Source of the DNA: a virus | Virus record (IMG/VR): IMGVR_UViG_3300037246_000792 | Coordinates: 1-55,924 of that record | DNA length: 55,924 nucleotides | Direction: 5' to 3' (one strand) | Part shown: positions 7,431 to 15,979 of the stretch, piece by piece | Numbering within the stretch: the stretch's first letter is position 1 | How the letters are laid out: every line of letters begins with the position of its first letter | Made by a program: the position numbers and the translations under genes | Notes under the pieces: model-generated | The model's input: the letters and a program-made list of their open reading frames with translations, nothing else | The model's database searches: none | What the model was told of the DNA's origin: nothing

Positions 7431-9344
7431 ATGCCTCCAGTACGCACAGAGGCTGAGGGTGCCCTGAGGGATTGGGTGGAGCTGGTGCTGCAGGGTGAGG
7501 AGGCTGACCTGCCTGTCATCTGGGAACACCAGGCAGCGCCTCGCATCGCGGGCAACTATGCCACGGTCCAGATCCTCAGCGACATAGCTACCAGTCTGCC
7601 GGTTCACTCCACGACTGACGACGAGACAGACGACAAGTTTGACCACCACATCGACAGTCCCCGCCAGGGGACATTTGCCGTTAAGGTCTACGGTCCTGAC
7701 CATCGGGACTTGTCGCTAGCTCTTGAGATGGCTGTTGATGACCCTTCCAGTCAGGATCATTTCACGACCACCAACGTGCATGTGATGCAGCCGATCGGTG
7801 GGCTGCCCTATGAGCAGGTGCAGAGGCAGACGATCTTTGAGGGGTTCACCCCGATAGACTTCCCCTTTGTGTATGGGGCTCGTCGTACGGTCCTGGTGGA
7901 CATCATCGAGACTGTTACCGCCAATGCTGATGAGATAGCCGAAGCTGCAGCTGTCTACCTTGGCGCGTTCAATTCCACCTCCTTGTTCCCTGATGCAACG
8001 GCATTCGACGCAGACCGTCTGGTGCGCCTTGTAAGCGGCTCCAGTGTTGCCTATGACGCCAGGTCAGATGCAACGCGCTGGGACCCTCTGACGCGTGCTG
8101 GGCTGCCTCCTGAGTTTGCTGACACGGCTGCTCTGGCTGTGGGTGATTGGGGCGGACATGGCATCGAGCTGCGCACTGTCGTTGGTGATGTGCGCAGAGT
8201 CACTGGCGGCAGCCTGTATGAGCGTGGCTTGGCTGCGTGGCTGAGGCTGGCTGCTGCTGGTGTGCCACCTGTCTATGCAAACACAACAGCGATGGAGCTG
8301 GTGGCGGCTGAGGGTGACGTTGGCCTGATTGGTGGCAACCTGTACCAGATAGTGAGTGGGTCAGCTGCGCGCATGTTCGTTGAGGGTGAGGTGAACACCT
8401 ACGCGGACGCTGCAGCGATGCAGGCTGCCCTAAGCGCTGGTGGTATTGGCCTGGTGACAGGTGATGCCGCCAACACCGTGCGCCTGATGGTTGGTGCTGT
8501 GGCTACCTTGCTGGCGGTGCCAGCGCCCAGTCCAGCTGAGCCCACGTTAGCCGCTGTGTATGCCACTGCGGGGCCAGCTGATGGGCAGATGGTCGGACTT
8601 TATAACTCCACCACTGGCAACATGGTTGGTGTGTGGTGGTACTCGACACTCTTTGGCGGTTGGCTGCCTCAGTGGATCGATTGGAAAGCCGCCGGTGCCC
8701 AGGGTGCTACGATATTTGCAGGCCACATCACGGCTCATGCCGGCGCCGGGTTCACCTGGAACGTTGACGGGATGAGGCTTGTGGGTACCACAGCGCTTAA
8801 CGATGCCAGTGTCCAGATCACATCCGGAACGATATCATGGCCGGTGTGGAATCAGTTGCGATCGTGGAGTGTCACACATGTTGGTACATTTGAATGGCTT
8901 AGCACATGGTCCACATCACAAACGGCGTACATTGGGTGGTCGCTCATTGACGGTGTTATTGCTGGAGATATGCGCCAAACCAGCTTTTCTGGACGCTCAG
9001 CGACCATCACACTTGATGCCTTTTCGTCCTCTGTAAGCTCAGGCTCTTGGCAATCCCCTGATAACGCATCGGGAGTTGAGCATGCTTGCAATTCGATGCT
9101 GAATGTGACGCAGCGTGTCAACAAGCCGTACATCGAAGCGCACCAGAACTGGGATGAGGGGAACGCGAGCCACCATAGCCTTGCCACTTTTACTGGCGTC
9201 ACCCAGGTGAACATTGTCAGCCCCGCCACTGCCATCTTGTATGCACGCTTTAAGTCCCAGGTCGCAAGCGGTGGCGCAAACACACTGACTTACAGACCCA
9301 AGACATCTCATTACTCTTGGGGCCTGTCGCCAGTTAGGATTTAG
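7431..9344 (+). CDS. Tail terminator (gp12-like) fused to repeat modules and a receptor-type C-terminus
   Basis: 637 aa. Residues 1-165 resemble gp12-like neck/tail-terminator proteins: LPVIWEHQAAPRIAGNYATV, then a GTFAVKVYG strand and VQRQTIFEGF. The family is usually about 150-180 aa. Residues 165-350 carry about four imperfect modules of 35-50 residues built on YADAAAM...GLVTG..., with a shared start (FPDATAF, FADTAAL, VYANTTAM, TYADAAAM). Residues 400-637 are Trp, Ser and Gly-rich and probably a beta-sandwich, like adhesin or decoration domains. Codon use shifts to less CTG/GC-biased codons after about 8700, which suggests the end was acquired. The N-terminal call is good; the extension's role is inferred. 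Confidence 0.75.
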   Translation: MPPVRTEAEGALRDWVELVLQGEEADLPVIWEHQAAPRIAGNYATVQILSDIATSLPVHSTTDDETDDKFDHHIDSPRQGTFAVKVYGPDHRDLSLALEMAVDDPSSQDHFTTTNVHVMQPIGGLPYEQVQRQTIFEGFTPIDFPFVYGARRTVLVDIIETVTANADEIAEAAAVYLGAFNSTSLFPDATAFDADRLVRLVSGSSVAYDARSDATRWDPLTRAGLPPEFADTAALAVGDWGGHGIELRTVVGDVRRVTGGSLYERGLAAWLRLAAAGVPPVYANTTAMELVAAEGDVGLIGGNLYQIVSGSAARMFVEGEVNTYADAAAMQAALSAGGIGLVTGDAANTVRLMVGAVATLLAVPAPSPAEPTLAAVYATAGPADGQMVGLYNSTTGNMVGVWWYSTLFGGWLPQWIDWKAAGAQGATIFAGHITAHAGAGFTWNVDGMRLVGTTALNDASVQITSGTISWPVWNQLRSWSVTHVGTFEWLSTWSTSQTAYIGWSLIDGVIAGDMRQTSFSGRSATITLDAFSSSVSSGSWQSPDNASGVEHACNSMLNVTQRVNKPYIEAHQNWDEGNASHHSLATFTGVTQVNIVSPATAILYARFKSQVASGGANTLTYRPKTSHYSWGLSPVRI

Positions 9345-9347
9345 TCC

Positions 9348-9608
9348 ATGACGTTGCTAGAACAAGTGCAGTGGCTGGTTAACAACAACCCAAAGGTGAC
9401 TGCCGAGATGGCGCATGCGTGGCGCGATACGGTTGGCGAAAGTGGTGCAACGATAGGCCAGCTCAAAGGATCTGAGGTCTTGAGTGTTAACACCGATGGT
9501 GCAACCACGATCACGTTTGAATTAGAGGTGAAAGACAGCGTGTTTCTCACCCTGACAGAAGATCAAAACGCAGAGCATGGCTGGGCTGTGCAACATGAAA
9601 GGAGATAG
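9348..9608 (+). CDS. Hypothetical protein, 86 aa
   Basis: It starts 4 bases after the previous gene and shares its less GC-biased codon use, so it may have arrived with the end of that gene. The N-terminus is helical (LLEQVQWLVNN), the C-terminal half beta-like (ATTITFELEVKDSVFLTL). It could be a partner or chaperone of the upstream adhesin-like domain; that is speculation from adjacency. Confidence 0.65.
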   Translation: MTLLEQVQWLVNNNPKVTAEMAHAWRDTVGESGATIGQLKGSEVLSVNTDGATTITFELEVKDSVFLTLTEDQNAEHGWAVQHERR

Positions 9609-9611
9609 GAC

Positions 9612-10976
9612 ATGAGTGGAGCAACCCTTGATTACAACGTTGATGTGAGCGTCAGCACCAGTGCAGCCCCTGTGTCTGCTGCTGGCTTTGGCGTACCAAT
9701 CTATGCCGCAGATGCGGCAAACCTTGGTGTGGGCTTCACAGAGCGTGTGAGGTTCTACAATGAGACCAGCGAGGCCGCTGCAGATAGCGACCTGAGTGCG
9801 GTTGAGCTGGCCGCTGTGACGGCTGCTTTCTCACAGAGCCCAAGGGTGTCAACGGTTGGCGTGGCACGCATCGAGGCTGACGTAGCCCAGGTGTACACCT
9901 ACACGTTCACTGGCTCCCCTGAGGTGGGTGATGTCATCAGCATCACCATTGACGGTGAGCTTGGCACTCACGTCGTAGATTCCACGGTGCTCAACGATGA
10001 GGTGAGTGACCTACGCACGGCACTCGGCACTGCCTTGACTGCGTTGGATGTGACTGTTGGCGGTGCTGACGCTGTCATCACTGTCACCGCTGATGTGGCT
10101 GGTGATGAGTTCACGCAATCCAGCTCCATCGTTCTGAATGACGCTGGCAACCTGGCAGTCGGCGCAGTAGAGACCGCCGCCAATGTCAGCATCTCAACGG
10201 AGCTGGCTGAGGTGCGCTCTGAGTCCGATGCTTGGTATGGGCTGGGTATCTTCAGCCGCGTTGCCCTGCAGATTCAGCGTGCAGCTGCCTGGGTGCAGGG
10301 TGAGGCTGGCGATGTGCTCTTCATCGGCCAGAGTGCCGATGCTGATGTGTTGACCACTGCTGACACGGACATCGGCAACACCCTCAATCAGCTCAGCTAC
10401 TCACACACTGCCATCATCTACCACGCAACATCCTCTCAATTCGCTGACATGGCATGGCTGGGCATGAAGCTGGAGGCCGACCCTGACCAGGTCACAACGA
10501 CCTGGAAGTACGCCACCTTGGCCGGTGTCACTCTGGGCAGCCTGACCCCGACTGAGCGCACCAACGCACTGGCCAACCATTGCAGCGTCTACCTGTCATT
10601 CTTCGGCAACGGTGGGACTGGTGATGGCAAGTTGGTCAATGACATTCCCATTGATGTGAAGATCACGGCCGACTGGACCAAGGCACGCATCAGGGAGCGT
10701 GTGGCTCAGAAGTTCACCGATACCTCCAATGCCAACTCGAAGGTGCCCTACACTGACCCAGGCATTGGCATCTTCGTTGCCATCCTTGAGTCAGTTCTGA
10801 AGGACGGTGAGAACATCGGACACTTCGCCATTGGCTCCACATCGGTCACGTTCCCGCTGTCCAAGGACGTTTCCACTGCCACCAAGGCAAGCCGTGAATT
10901 GACACTCAGCTTCATCGCTGTGACCGCTGGGGCCATCGAGTCAGTCACCATCACAGGCAACGTGTCTGTGGACTAG
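9612..10976 (+). CDS. Contractile tail sheath protein (DUF3383-like)
   Basis: 454 aa. The order (terminator, sheath, tube, chaperones, tape measure), the size, and blocks such as QSPRVSTVGVARIE, MAWLGMKLEADPDQVTTTW and YLSFFGNGGTGDGKLVN fit DUF3383-type sheath proteins. The C-terminal domain (IRERVAQKFTD, VPYTDPGIGIFVAILESVL) is the conserved sheath core. An extra beta module lies at about 91-190 (YTYTFTGSPEVGDVISITI...ADVAGDEFTQSSS), facing outward in comparable sheaths. A similar module recurs in the gene at 20885. The sheath contracts to drive the tube through the host envelope. Confidence 0.9.
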   Translation: MSGATLDYNVDVSVSTSAAPVSAAGFGVPIYAADAANLGVGFTERVRFYNETSEAAADSDLSAVELAAVTAAFSQSPRVSTVGVARIEADVAQVYTYTFTGSPEVGDVISITIDGELGTHVVDSTVLNDEVSDLRTALGTALTALDVTVGGADAVITVTADVAGDEFTQSSSIVLNDAGNLAVGAVETAANVSISTELAEVRSESDAWYGLGIFSRVALQIQRAAAWVQGEAGDVLFIGQSADADVLTTADTDIGNTLNQLSYSHTAIIYHATSSQFADMAWLGMKLEADPDQVTTTWKYATLAGVTLGSLTPTERTNALANHCSVYLSFFGNGGTGDGKLVNDIPIDVKITADWTKARIRERVAQKFTDTSNANSKVPYTDPGIGIFVAILESVLKDGENIGHFAIGSTSVTFPLSKDVSTATKASRELTLSFIAVTAGAIESVTITGNVSVD

Positions 10977-10988
10977 AGATACCCGCAA

Positions 10989-11020
10989 GGGGCTGGCTGT
11001 GACTTACTGCGGCCAGCCCC
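10989..11020 (+). terminator. GC hairpin between sheath and tube genes
   Basis: GGGGCTGGC (10989-10997) pairs perfectly with GCCAGCCCC (11012-11020) across a 14-base loop. No T run follows. The stem repeats the GGGGCTGG/CCAGCCCC core of the hairpin after the capsid gene. It may set relative levels of sheath and tube mRNA by partial termination or by blocking 3' exonucleases. Confidence 0.5.
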
Positions 11021-11056
11021 GCCGACAAGCAACGACACACCAGCGAGGTGAAGAGA

Positions 11057-11488
11057 ATGGGACTCCTGAGAACTACAGACATCAAGGCCGTGCAAGTGAT
11101 TGTGAACGGCGTGCCCATGTCAGGCTTTGCTGCTGGTGATGCGGTAGTGGTGGAGCCTGAGGGTGAAGAGTGGACGATGCACTTTGGTGCAGATGGTGAC
11201 CCCACGAGAGTCAAGCAAAACAAGCCAGGTGGAAAAATCACCATCAGGCTGGCTGCCACGTCACTCCTCAACAATGTCCTTGACGGGTTTGCCGACCTGG
11301 ACAACGCCAGCCGAGCATTGCCAGTGGCAATCCTGGTGCTGGACACGCTGAGCGGGACAAGCGCATTCTGCCCACAGGCAACGCTTGAGCAGAAGCCTGG
11401 CGTAACTTTCGGGTCTGACCTCCAAGAGAAAGAGTGGGTCTACCTCTGCGGCTCACTGACGCTGAAACATCAAGGCTCGCTGTTCTAG
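11057..11488 (+). CDS. Tail tube protein (DUF3277-like)
   Basis: 143 aa from ATG 11057, with GAGGTGA upstream; a GTG at 11048 is less likely. Size, place right after the sheath, and motifs such as AVQVIVNGVPMSGFAAGDAV and GEEWTMHFGADGDPTRVKQN match DUF3277 tube proteins of contractile tails. The protein stacks as hexameric rings forming the inner tube around the tape measure. Highly expressed structural gene; the flanking hairpin may protect its message. Confidence 0.88.
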   Translation: MGLLRTTDIKAVQVIVNGVPMSGFAAGDAVVVEPEGEEWTMHFGADGDPTRVKQNKPGGKITIRLAATSLLNNVLDGFADLDNASRALPVAILVLDTLSGTSAFCPQATLEQKPGVTFGSDLQEKEWVYLCGSLTLKHQGSLF

Positions 11489-11517
11489 ACAGCGACTGAA
11501 CACAAGGGAGTGTGAAA

Positions 11518-12045
11518 ATGGCTGGTAGAGAACCAATCCAGATGACGATCAAGGGTGATGATGGCGAGGACCACAGCTACGTGGTCATCCCGCACGGCGC
11601 AGCTGATGGCTGGCCGCTGGGGCTCAAGCTCCTCAACCTCATTGCCCCAGTGGTAGGGACTGCCCTTGACTCAGTGACGCTGGGGCTGGAGGAAGTTCCG
11701 AAAGCGCTTGGTCAGGTGACTGAGGACCTGGCCAAGATGGCCAAGAGTGGGTTCTCAGTGGGCGGGATTGGCGTTGCAGTAGGCGCCCTGGCTGGCCACA
11801 TCATGGATGACAAGAAGGTGCTGAATGAGCTGTTGGCATACACGACGCGCGACGGTCAGCAGCTCACCAACATTGCCGCTTTCACCTCTGCATATCAGGC
11901 CAACTACGGTGAGCTGGCTATGGCGATCTATGAGGTGGCAAAGGCGAATTACGGCCCTTTTTTCGCCCGAATGCTTGGCGGTTCGTCGAGCGGCAAGCTG
12001 GAGGCAGTCATGGAAAGACTCAAGGGGACCCAAGGGCAGTCATGA
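11518..12045 (+). CDS. Tail assembly chaperone, 175 aa
   Basis: I use ATG 11518, with GGAG upstream, rather than GTG 11512. It lies between tube and tape-measure genes, where myophages place assembly chaperones that coat the tape measure. The protein has a short beta N-terminus (YVVIPHGAADGWPLGLKLL), a Gly/Val-rich hydrophobic middle, and a helical end (YGPFFARMLGGSSSGKLEA). It overlaps the next small gene by 4 bases (ATGA). I looked for a slippery heptamer for a -1 frameshift near the end and found none convincing; a run of six T at 11959 is the only candidate. Confidence 0.78.
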   Translation: MAGREPIQMTIKGDDGEDHSYVVIPHGAADGWPLGLKLLNLIAPVVGTALDSVTLGLEEVPKALGQVTEDLAKMAKSGFSVGGIGVAVGALAGHIMDDKKVLNELLAYTTRDGQQLTNIAAFTSAYQANYGELAMAIYEVAKANYGPFFARMLGGSSSGKLEAVMERLKGTQGQS

Positions 12046-12230
12046 GTGAGGCCGCGGAGAGCGGCTTAAACGTTTGGATCTGGTGGCCCGCACTGAGAGG
12101 AGGATGGGATCCCGTTGAGATTGGCACGCGCTGGTCAACATGGGATACGGTCCTTGCGGTGCGGGCCTTAGTGTTTGGGTCGGTTCTGGAGTGGGCGGGC
12201 TCACCGCCACCACCACCTAAGGCGAAGTGA
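12042..12230 (+). CDS. Second tail assembly chaperone-like protein, 62 aa
   Basis: It starts inside the stop of the first chaperone gene (ATGA), so it is probably made by re-initiation instead of the classical frameshift. RWSTWDTVLAVRALV resembles the RWSxxDLLDAxxxL helix of the downstream half of chaperone pairs. The protein is Trp-rich at the N-terminus (WIWWPALRGGW) and ends in a PPPPP tail. Function is inferred from order. Confidence 0.72.
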   Translation: MSEAAESGLNVWIWWPALRGGWDPVEIGTRWSTWDTVLAVRALVFGSVLEWAGSPPPPPKAK

Positions 12231-12239
12231 GGGGAAGGG

Positions 12240-14210
12240 ATGGCTGGCAGCATCGTAGTCAGAGAGCTACTGACCCGTCTGGGTGTTCAGGCCGACACGT
12301 CCAATGTTGACGCTTTTGCTCGCGCTGTGGCTGACGTCAAGGGCGAGATGCAGCAGGCTGCTGGCGTCGCTAAGGGCGTCCTGACTACTGCCCTAGGCAA
12401 CCTGGCTGCCTCCCTTGCGCGAGGCGTAGGGATGGCTGCCAGGTCCGCTGCCATGGACCTGCTGCAGACCAACTTTGAGGCTGAGCGCATGGGCGCCAGT
12501 CTTGAGACCATCACCGGTTCTGCAGAGGGGGCAGTGGCTGCGTTTGAGCAGATCAAGCGCTTCACTGCTGACACCCCGTTCGCACTGGCCAATGTCACTG
12601 AGGCATGGATTCGTCTAGCCAATGTGGGCATTGAGCCAACAGACGAAGTGATGAAGTCGGTGGGTAACACCGCTGCTGCATTCGGGAAAGACATCGTTGA
12701 GTTTGCTGATGCGGTTGTGGCCGCTACCACTGGCGAGATGGAACGGCTCAAGATGTTTGGCATCGTTGCCAAGCAAGAGGGCAGCAAGGTCACCTTCACT
12801 TTCCGCGGCGTAAAGACAACCATCAAGAAGGACTCCAAGGAGATCGCGAAATTCCTGTTTGACCTTGGCAACAACCAGTTTGCCGGTGCTCTTGAAAGGC
12901 AGATGAAGACGCTGCCTGGCTTGTTCTCCAACCTCAAGGACAACGTGTCTTTGTTCTGGTTGACGATGGGAAAAGAGGGTGGCCTCAATGATGCAATCCG
13001 TGAGCTGCTCAAGGCGTTGATCGGCACCAGCGCAGCAGGCAAGCCACTGGCTGTCATCCTTGGGCGCATCCTCGCCAATGCTGTGCGCAAGCTCACAGCT
13101 ACCATCGAGTTTTTGAGGCGCAACAGCGATGGCATCATGAAGGTGCTGTCTGGCTTGCTCAGTCTCGTTGTGCTGCTTGGCCTGCAAGCTGTCTTGACAA
13201 GTAAGTGGTTCAAGAACTTGTCACTTGTGCTTCAAAGGGGATTCGTGAAGGGGAAGATTACTGCAGCTTTCAAGGCACTGAATGCAGCGATGACACCAGC
13301 CACCATCAAGGCTGTGCTGCTGGCTGCAGCCCTGCTGATAGTGTTCCTTGCCATTGAGGATTTGGTCGGCTTCATGACTGGCAAGGATTCTGTGATTGGG
13401 CAGATCCTTGGCGACAAAGAAGAGAAGCGCCTACGCACTGCAATCCAGAAGATCGTTGATGCGTTCATGAAGGGGTGGAACGCCATATCAGGAGCGCTTG
13501 AGAAGTTCGACGTTGACCCCTTCAGTCTCATCGCGATCGGCATTGAAATGTTGATCTTGGCGTTCGCCACCCTGATTGTGCTGCTGGTTTGGCTTGGTGA
13601 GCAGGCTGGCATCGTGGCCGCCAAGATCACCATGTGGTTTGTTGAGAAGCTGCTGCCTGACTTAAAGGCAGCATGGGAGTTGCTGCCTGCATTCTTCATC
13701 TGGCTTGGAGGGATCATCAATGGGATCATTGACGCCCTTTGGGGTGGCATAGTCGCATCAGCCAAGCAGACCCTTGGCGTACTTGAGGCTATCTTTGGCG
13801 GTATGTTCAACGCCTTTAAGATGGTCTTCATTGATCCAGTGCTGCTGCTTGTTGACCTCCTTGGACGAGCACTTAGCGCGGTGGTTGATGGCGTGCTGGC
13901 CAACACCAAGCGCACCATTCAATGGGTGGTTGACAAGGTGGGCTGGGCACAGAATGCACTTGAGGACATCGGCATTCTGTCTGCGTCTGGCGGTGGCTTT
14001 GCGCAAGGGGCTCAGGCAATCGCCCAATCAGCAGGACTCGTGGGTGCACCTGCCACGACTGGCGGTCTCAACGTCGGTGGTGTGACAGCCAGTGTCACCG
14101 TCATCACTGACAGCAACGACCCTGAGGCTGTGGGTGAGGCTGCTGCAGCTGGCACGGCCGACGGGATGGACAGCGCGTTGCGCGATGCTGAGCGCGCCCT
14201 AGCGTTCTAG
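12240..14210 (+). CDS. Tape measure protein
   Basis: 656 aa. The N-terminal half matches the tape-measure domain: TNFEAERMGASLETITGSAE, FTADTPFALANVTEAWIRLAN, then VGNTAAAFGKDIVEFADAV. Long hydrophobic helices follow at about 302-316, 358-377 and 429-452, fitting the part that enters the host membrane during DNA ejection. The C-terminus is Gly/Ala-rich. The length suggests a short contractile tail, about 100 nm if the usual 1.5 angstrom per residue holds. It sits right after the chaperones and before baseplate genes. Confidence 0.95.
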   Translation: MAGSIVVRELLTRLGVQADTSNVDAFARAVADVKGEMQQAAGVAKGVLTTALGNLAASLARGVGMAARSAAMDLLQTNFEAERMGASLETITGSAEGAVAAFEQIKRFTADTPFALANVTEAWIRLANVGIEPTDEVMKSVGNTAAAFGKDIVEFADAVVAATTGEMERLKMFGIVAKQEGSKVTFTFRGVKTTIKKDSKEIAKFLFDLGNNQFAGALERQMKTLPGLFSNLKDNVSLFWLTMGKEGGLNDAIRELLKALIGTSAAGKPLAVILGRILANAVRKLTATIEFLRRNSDGIMKVLSGLLSLVVLLGLQAVLTSKWFKNLSLVLQRGFVKGKITAAFKALNAAMTPATIKAVLLAAALLIVFLAIEDLVGFMTGKDSVIGQILGDKEEKRLRTAIQKIVDAFMKGWNAISGALEKFDVDPFSLIAIGIEMLILAFATLIVLLVWLGEQAGIVAAKITMWFVEKLLPDLKAAWELLPAFFIWLGGIINGIIDALWGGIVASAKQTLGVLEAIFGGMFNAFKMVFIDPVLLLVDLLGRALSAVVDGVLANTKRTIQWVVDKVGWAQNALEDIGILSASGGGFAQGAQAIAQSAGLVGAPATTGGLNVGGVTASVTVITDSNDPEAVGEAAAAGTADGMDSALRDAERALAF

Positions 14211-14220
14211 GAGTGAGGCC

Positions 14221-14805
14221 ATGGCACAGGCTCGAATCATCGATCAACTACTTCAGAGCTGGGTGTTTGACGTACTCAGCTCCGAGAAGTGGGTAGACAA
14301 GACCAACTGGACAAGCCATCCAGTTGAGAGCGGCATTGAGATCAGCGACCACGCTATCCAGCTTCCCACGTCGCTGAGCCTGATGGGCATTGTGTCAGAC
14401 AGCCCACTGCCTCCTGAGCTGCCCCTACCGCTGCGTGCCAGGTGGGCCTATGAGCGGCTGCTGACTCTCAAGAATCTTGGCCAGACTGTGACGGTGGTGA
14501 CTGGGCTGAGGGTCCTACAAGACATGGGCATTACGTCCGTGTCTCTGATGCGCGACCGCAAGACTGGCAATGCCATTGCGCCACGCGTTGACCTCAAGCA
14601 AATCCGAATCGTTGCCAGCATCACCGTCCCTATCCCACCAGCTCTACTGTTGGCAGCTGCAGGTGATGCGGCAAGCAAGGCAGATGCTGGCACTCAGTCT
14701 GCTGCAGCCTCTGCGTCTACCGCCCCAGCCAAGACCCTTGCCAAGACCCTCACCACTGGCTTGGGTGGTACTGACGTGGCTGGGCTCGTCATCGGAGGTG
14801 GCTGA
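14221..14805 (+). CDS. Baseplate Dit-like protein
   Basis: 194 aa. The motif series VFDVLSSEKWVDKT, HPVESGIEISDHAI and LSLMGIVSDSPLPP is characteristic of Dit-like N-terminal domains of phage tail proteins, which join tube to hub. The C-terminal quarter (about 140-194) is low complexity, rich in Ala, Ser and Thr, and probably disordered. It follows the tape measure and overlaps the plug gene at TGATG. The role is known for the family, the details inferred. Confidence 0.8.
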   Translation: MAQARIIDQLLQSWVFDVLSSEKWVDKTNWTSHPVESGIEISDHAIQLPTSLSLMGIVSDSPLPPELPLPLRARWAYERLLTLKNLGQTVTVVTGLRVLQDMGITSVSLMRDRKTGNAIAPRVDLKQIRIVASITVPIPPALLLAAAGDAASKADAGTQSAAASASTAPAKTLAKTLTTGLGGTDVAGLVIGGG

Positions 14806-15173
14806 TGTTGCTCTTGCCTGTGTTCGCTGGCCAGTCCCAATTCAGCTACATCGTGCGGCTGGACAATGCTGAGTACCGACTGCGCTTCACGTGGCTTGAG
14901 CGTGCTGCCAGCTGGTATCTGGATGTTGAGTTGCCTGATGGCACACGGTTGGCAACGGGTCGGCGCATCTGCACAGGGTGGAACCCACTACACAGAGACC
15001 AAGACCCAAGGCTGTGGAGTGGCTACCTCCTACCCATCCACGTTGATGGCGACCTGGACGACATGACGCAGCAGTCAGACCTCGGCTCTGTAGTGGACCT
15101 GTTCTACCTGGACGCCGATGAGGTGGTCAGCTCCAACACCACTGGGACTCTCACCATCGTGGTAGCTCCGTGA
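14805..15173 (+). CDS. Baseplate plug protein (Pam3 gp18-like)
   Basis: 122 aa starting in the TGATG overlap. FSYIVRLDNAEYRLRFTW followed by RAASWYLDVELPDGT and TGRRICTGWNPL is the pattern of the small plug domain named after cyanophage Pam3 gp18, found in compact contractile tails. It seals the distal tube or hub before contraction. Overlaps the hub gene by 4 bases (GTGA). Confidence 0.8.
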   Translation: MLLLPVFAGQSQFSYIVRLDNAEYRLRFTWLERAASWYLDVELPDGTRLATGRRICTGWNPLHRDQDPRLWSGYLLPIHVDGDLDDMTQQSDLGSVVDLFYLDADEVVSSNTTGTLTIVVAP

Positions 15174-15979
15174 GTCTGACCTACTTCAACCGCGTTGTGG
15201 ATGTGCGCATAGGCCCCCCTGGTGGCTTTGGTAGGTCATGGACTGATATGCGGGTTGACTTTAAAGTGAAGCGCACCACCAGGCGTGACCCAGGGCGTGC
15301 GACCGTCAACCTCTACAATCTGGACACTGTAAGCCGTGGCATCATCGAGGCAACGGGCGTGTCCCTGATCCTGCGTGCTGGCTATGGCTTGATTCCGTTC
15401 CTGCTGTTCTCAGGTGACGTGAGCAAGCGTGGACGCAAAACGACCCGTAAGGGACCGGACATCATCACCACGATAGAGGGAGGTGACGGTGAGCTACTCC
15501 ACCAAGACATCGCTTTCGACATTGCCTACACCGGACCCATCGACAACCAAACTATCCTCCTGCAGATCCTGGCCGCTATGGCTACTGGCTTGGCTCCTGC
15601 TGACCCTCTGTTGCCGATGGTCTACCCGCAAGGGGCTGTCTTCTACGGCTCCGCAGCGGACGCGCTAGACACCCTGTGTGGGGATGTGGGGCAGGAGTGG
15701 AGTATTCAGGACGGACTGCTGCAGATCTTGCACCCCAGCAGCACACGCAAAGACGGGGCTGTCCTACTCACCAGTGAAACGGGGCTCGTGGGAATCCCCA
15801 CCAAGACTGACAAGGGGCTCAACCTGGTGTCACTCCTCAACGGCAACATCAAGCCTGGCTCTCTGGTGTCGGTTGGCTCTCTGACCTACACCGGATTTGC
15901 CAAAGCTAAGAAGGTCGAGCACGTTGGAGACACGCACGGCAAGGTGTTCCACACCAAGATTGAGGCGCGTGAGCTATGA
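15170..15979 (+). CDS. Baseplate hub protein (gp27/gp44-like)
   Basis: 269 aa from GTG 15170 inside the previous stop. VDFKVKRTTRRDPGRATVNL followed by YNLD and a GYG strand is the usual start of hub proteins of simple contractile tails. LLTSETGLVGIPTKTDKG and NGNIKPGSLVSV fit the later domain. The trimeric hub links the tube to the spike encoded next. It overlaps the spike gene by 4 bases. Confidence 0.85.
   Translation: MSLTYFNRVVDVRIGPPGGFGRSWTDMRVDFKVKRTTRRDPGRATVNLYNLDTVSRGIIEATGVSLILRAGYGLIPFLLFSGDVSKRGRKTTRKGPDIITTIEGGDGELLHQDIAFDIAYTGPIDNQTILLQILAAMATGLAPADPLLPMVYPQGAVFYGSAADALDTLCGDVGQEWSIQDGLLQILHPSSTRKDGAVLLTSETGLVGIPTKTDKGLNLVSLLNGNIKPGSLVSVGSLTYTGFAKAKKVEHVGDTHGKVFHTKIEAREL

Noticed and set aside
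11955-12045. Programmed frameshift in the tail chaperone gene
   Set aside because: The only slippery-looking site is a T run at 11959, far from the gene end, and the second frame has its own ATG in a clean ATGA overlap, so re-initiation is simpler.
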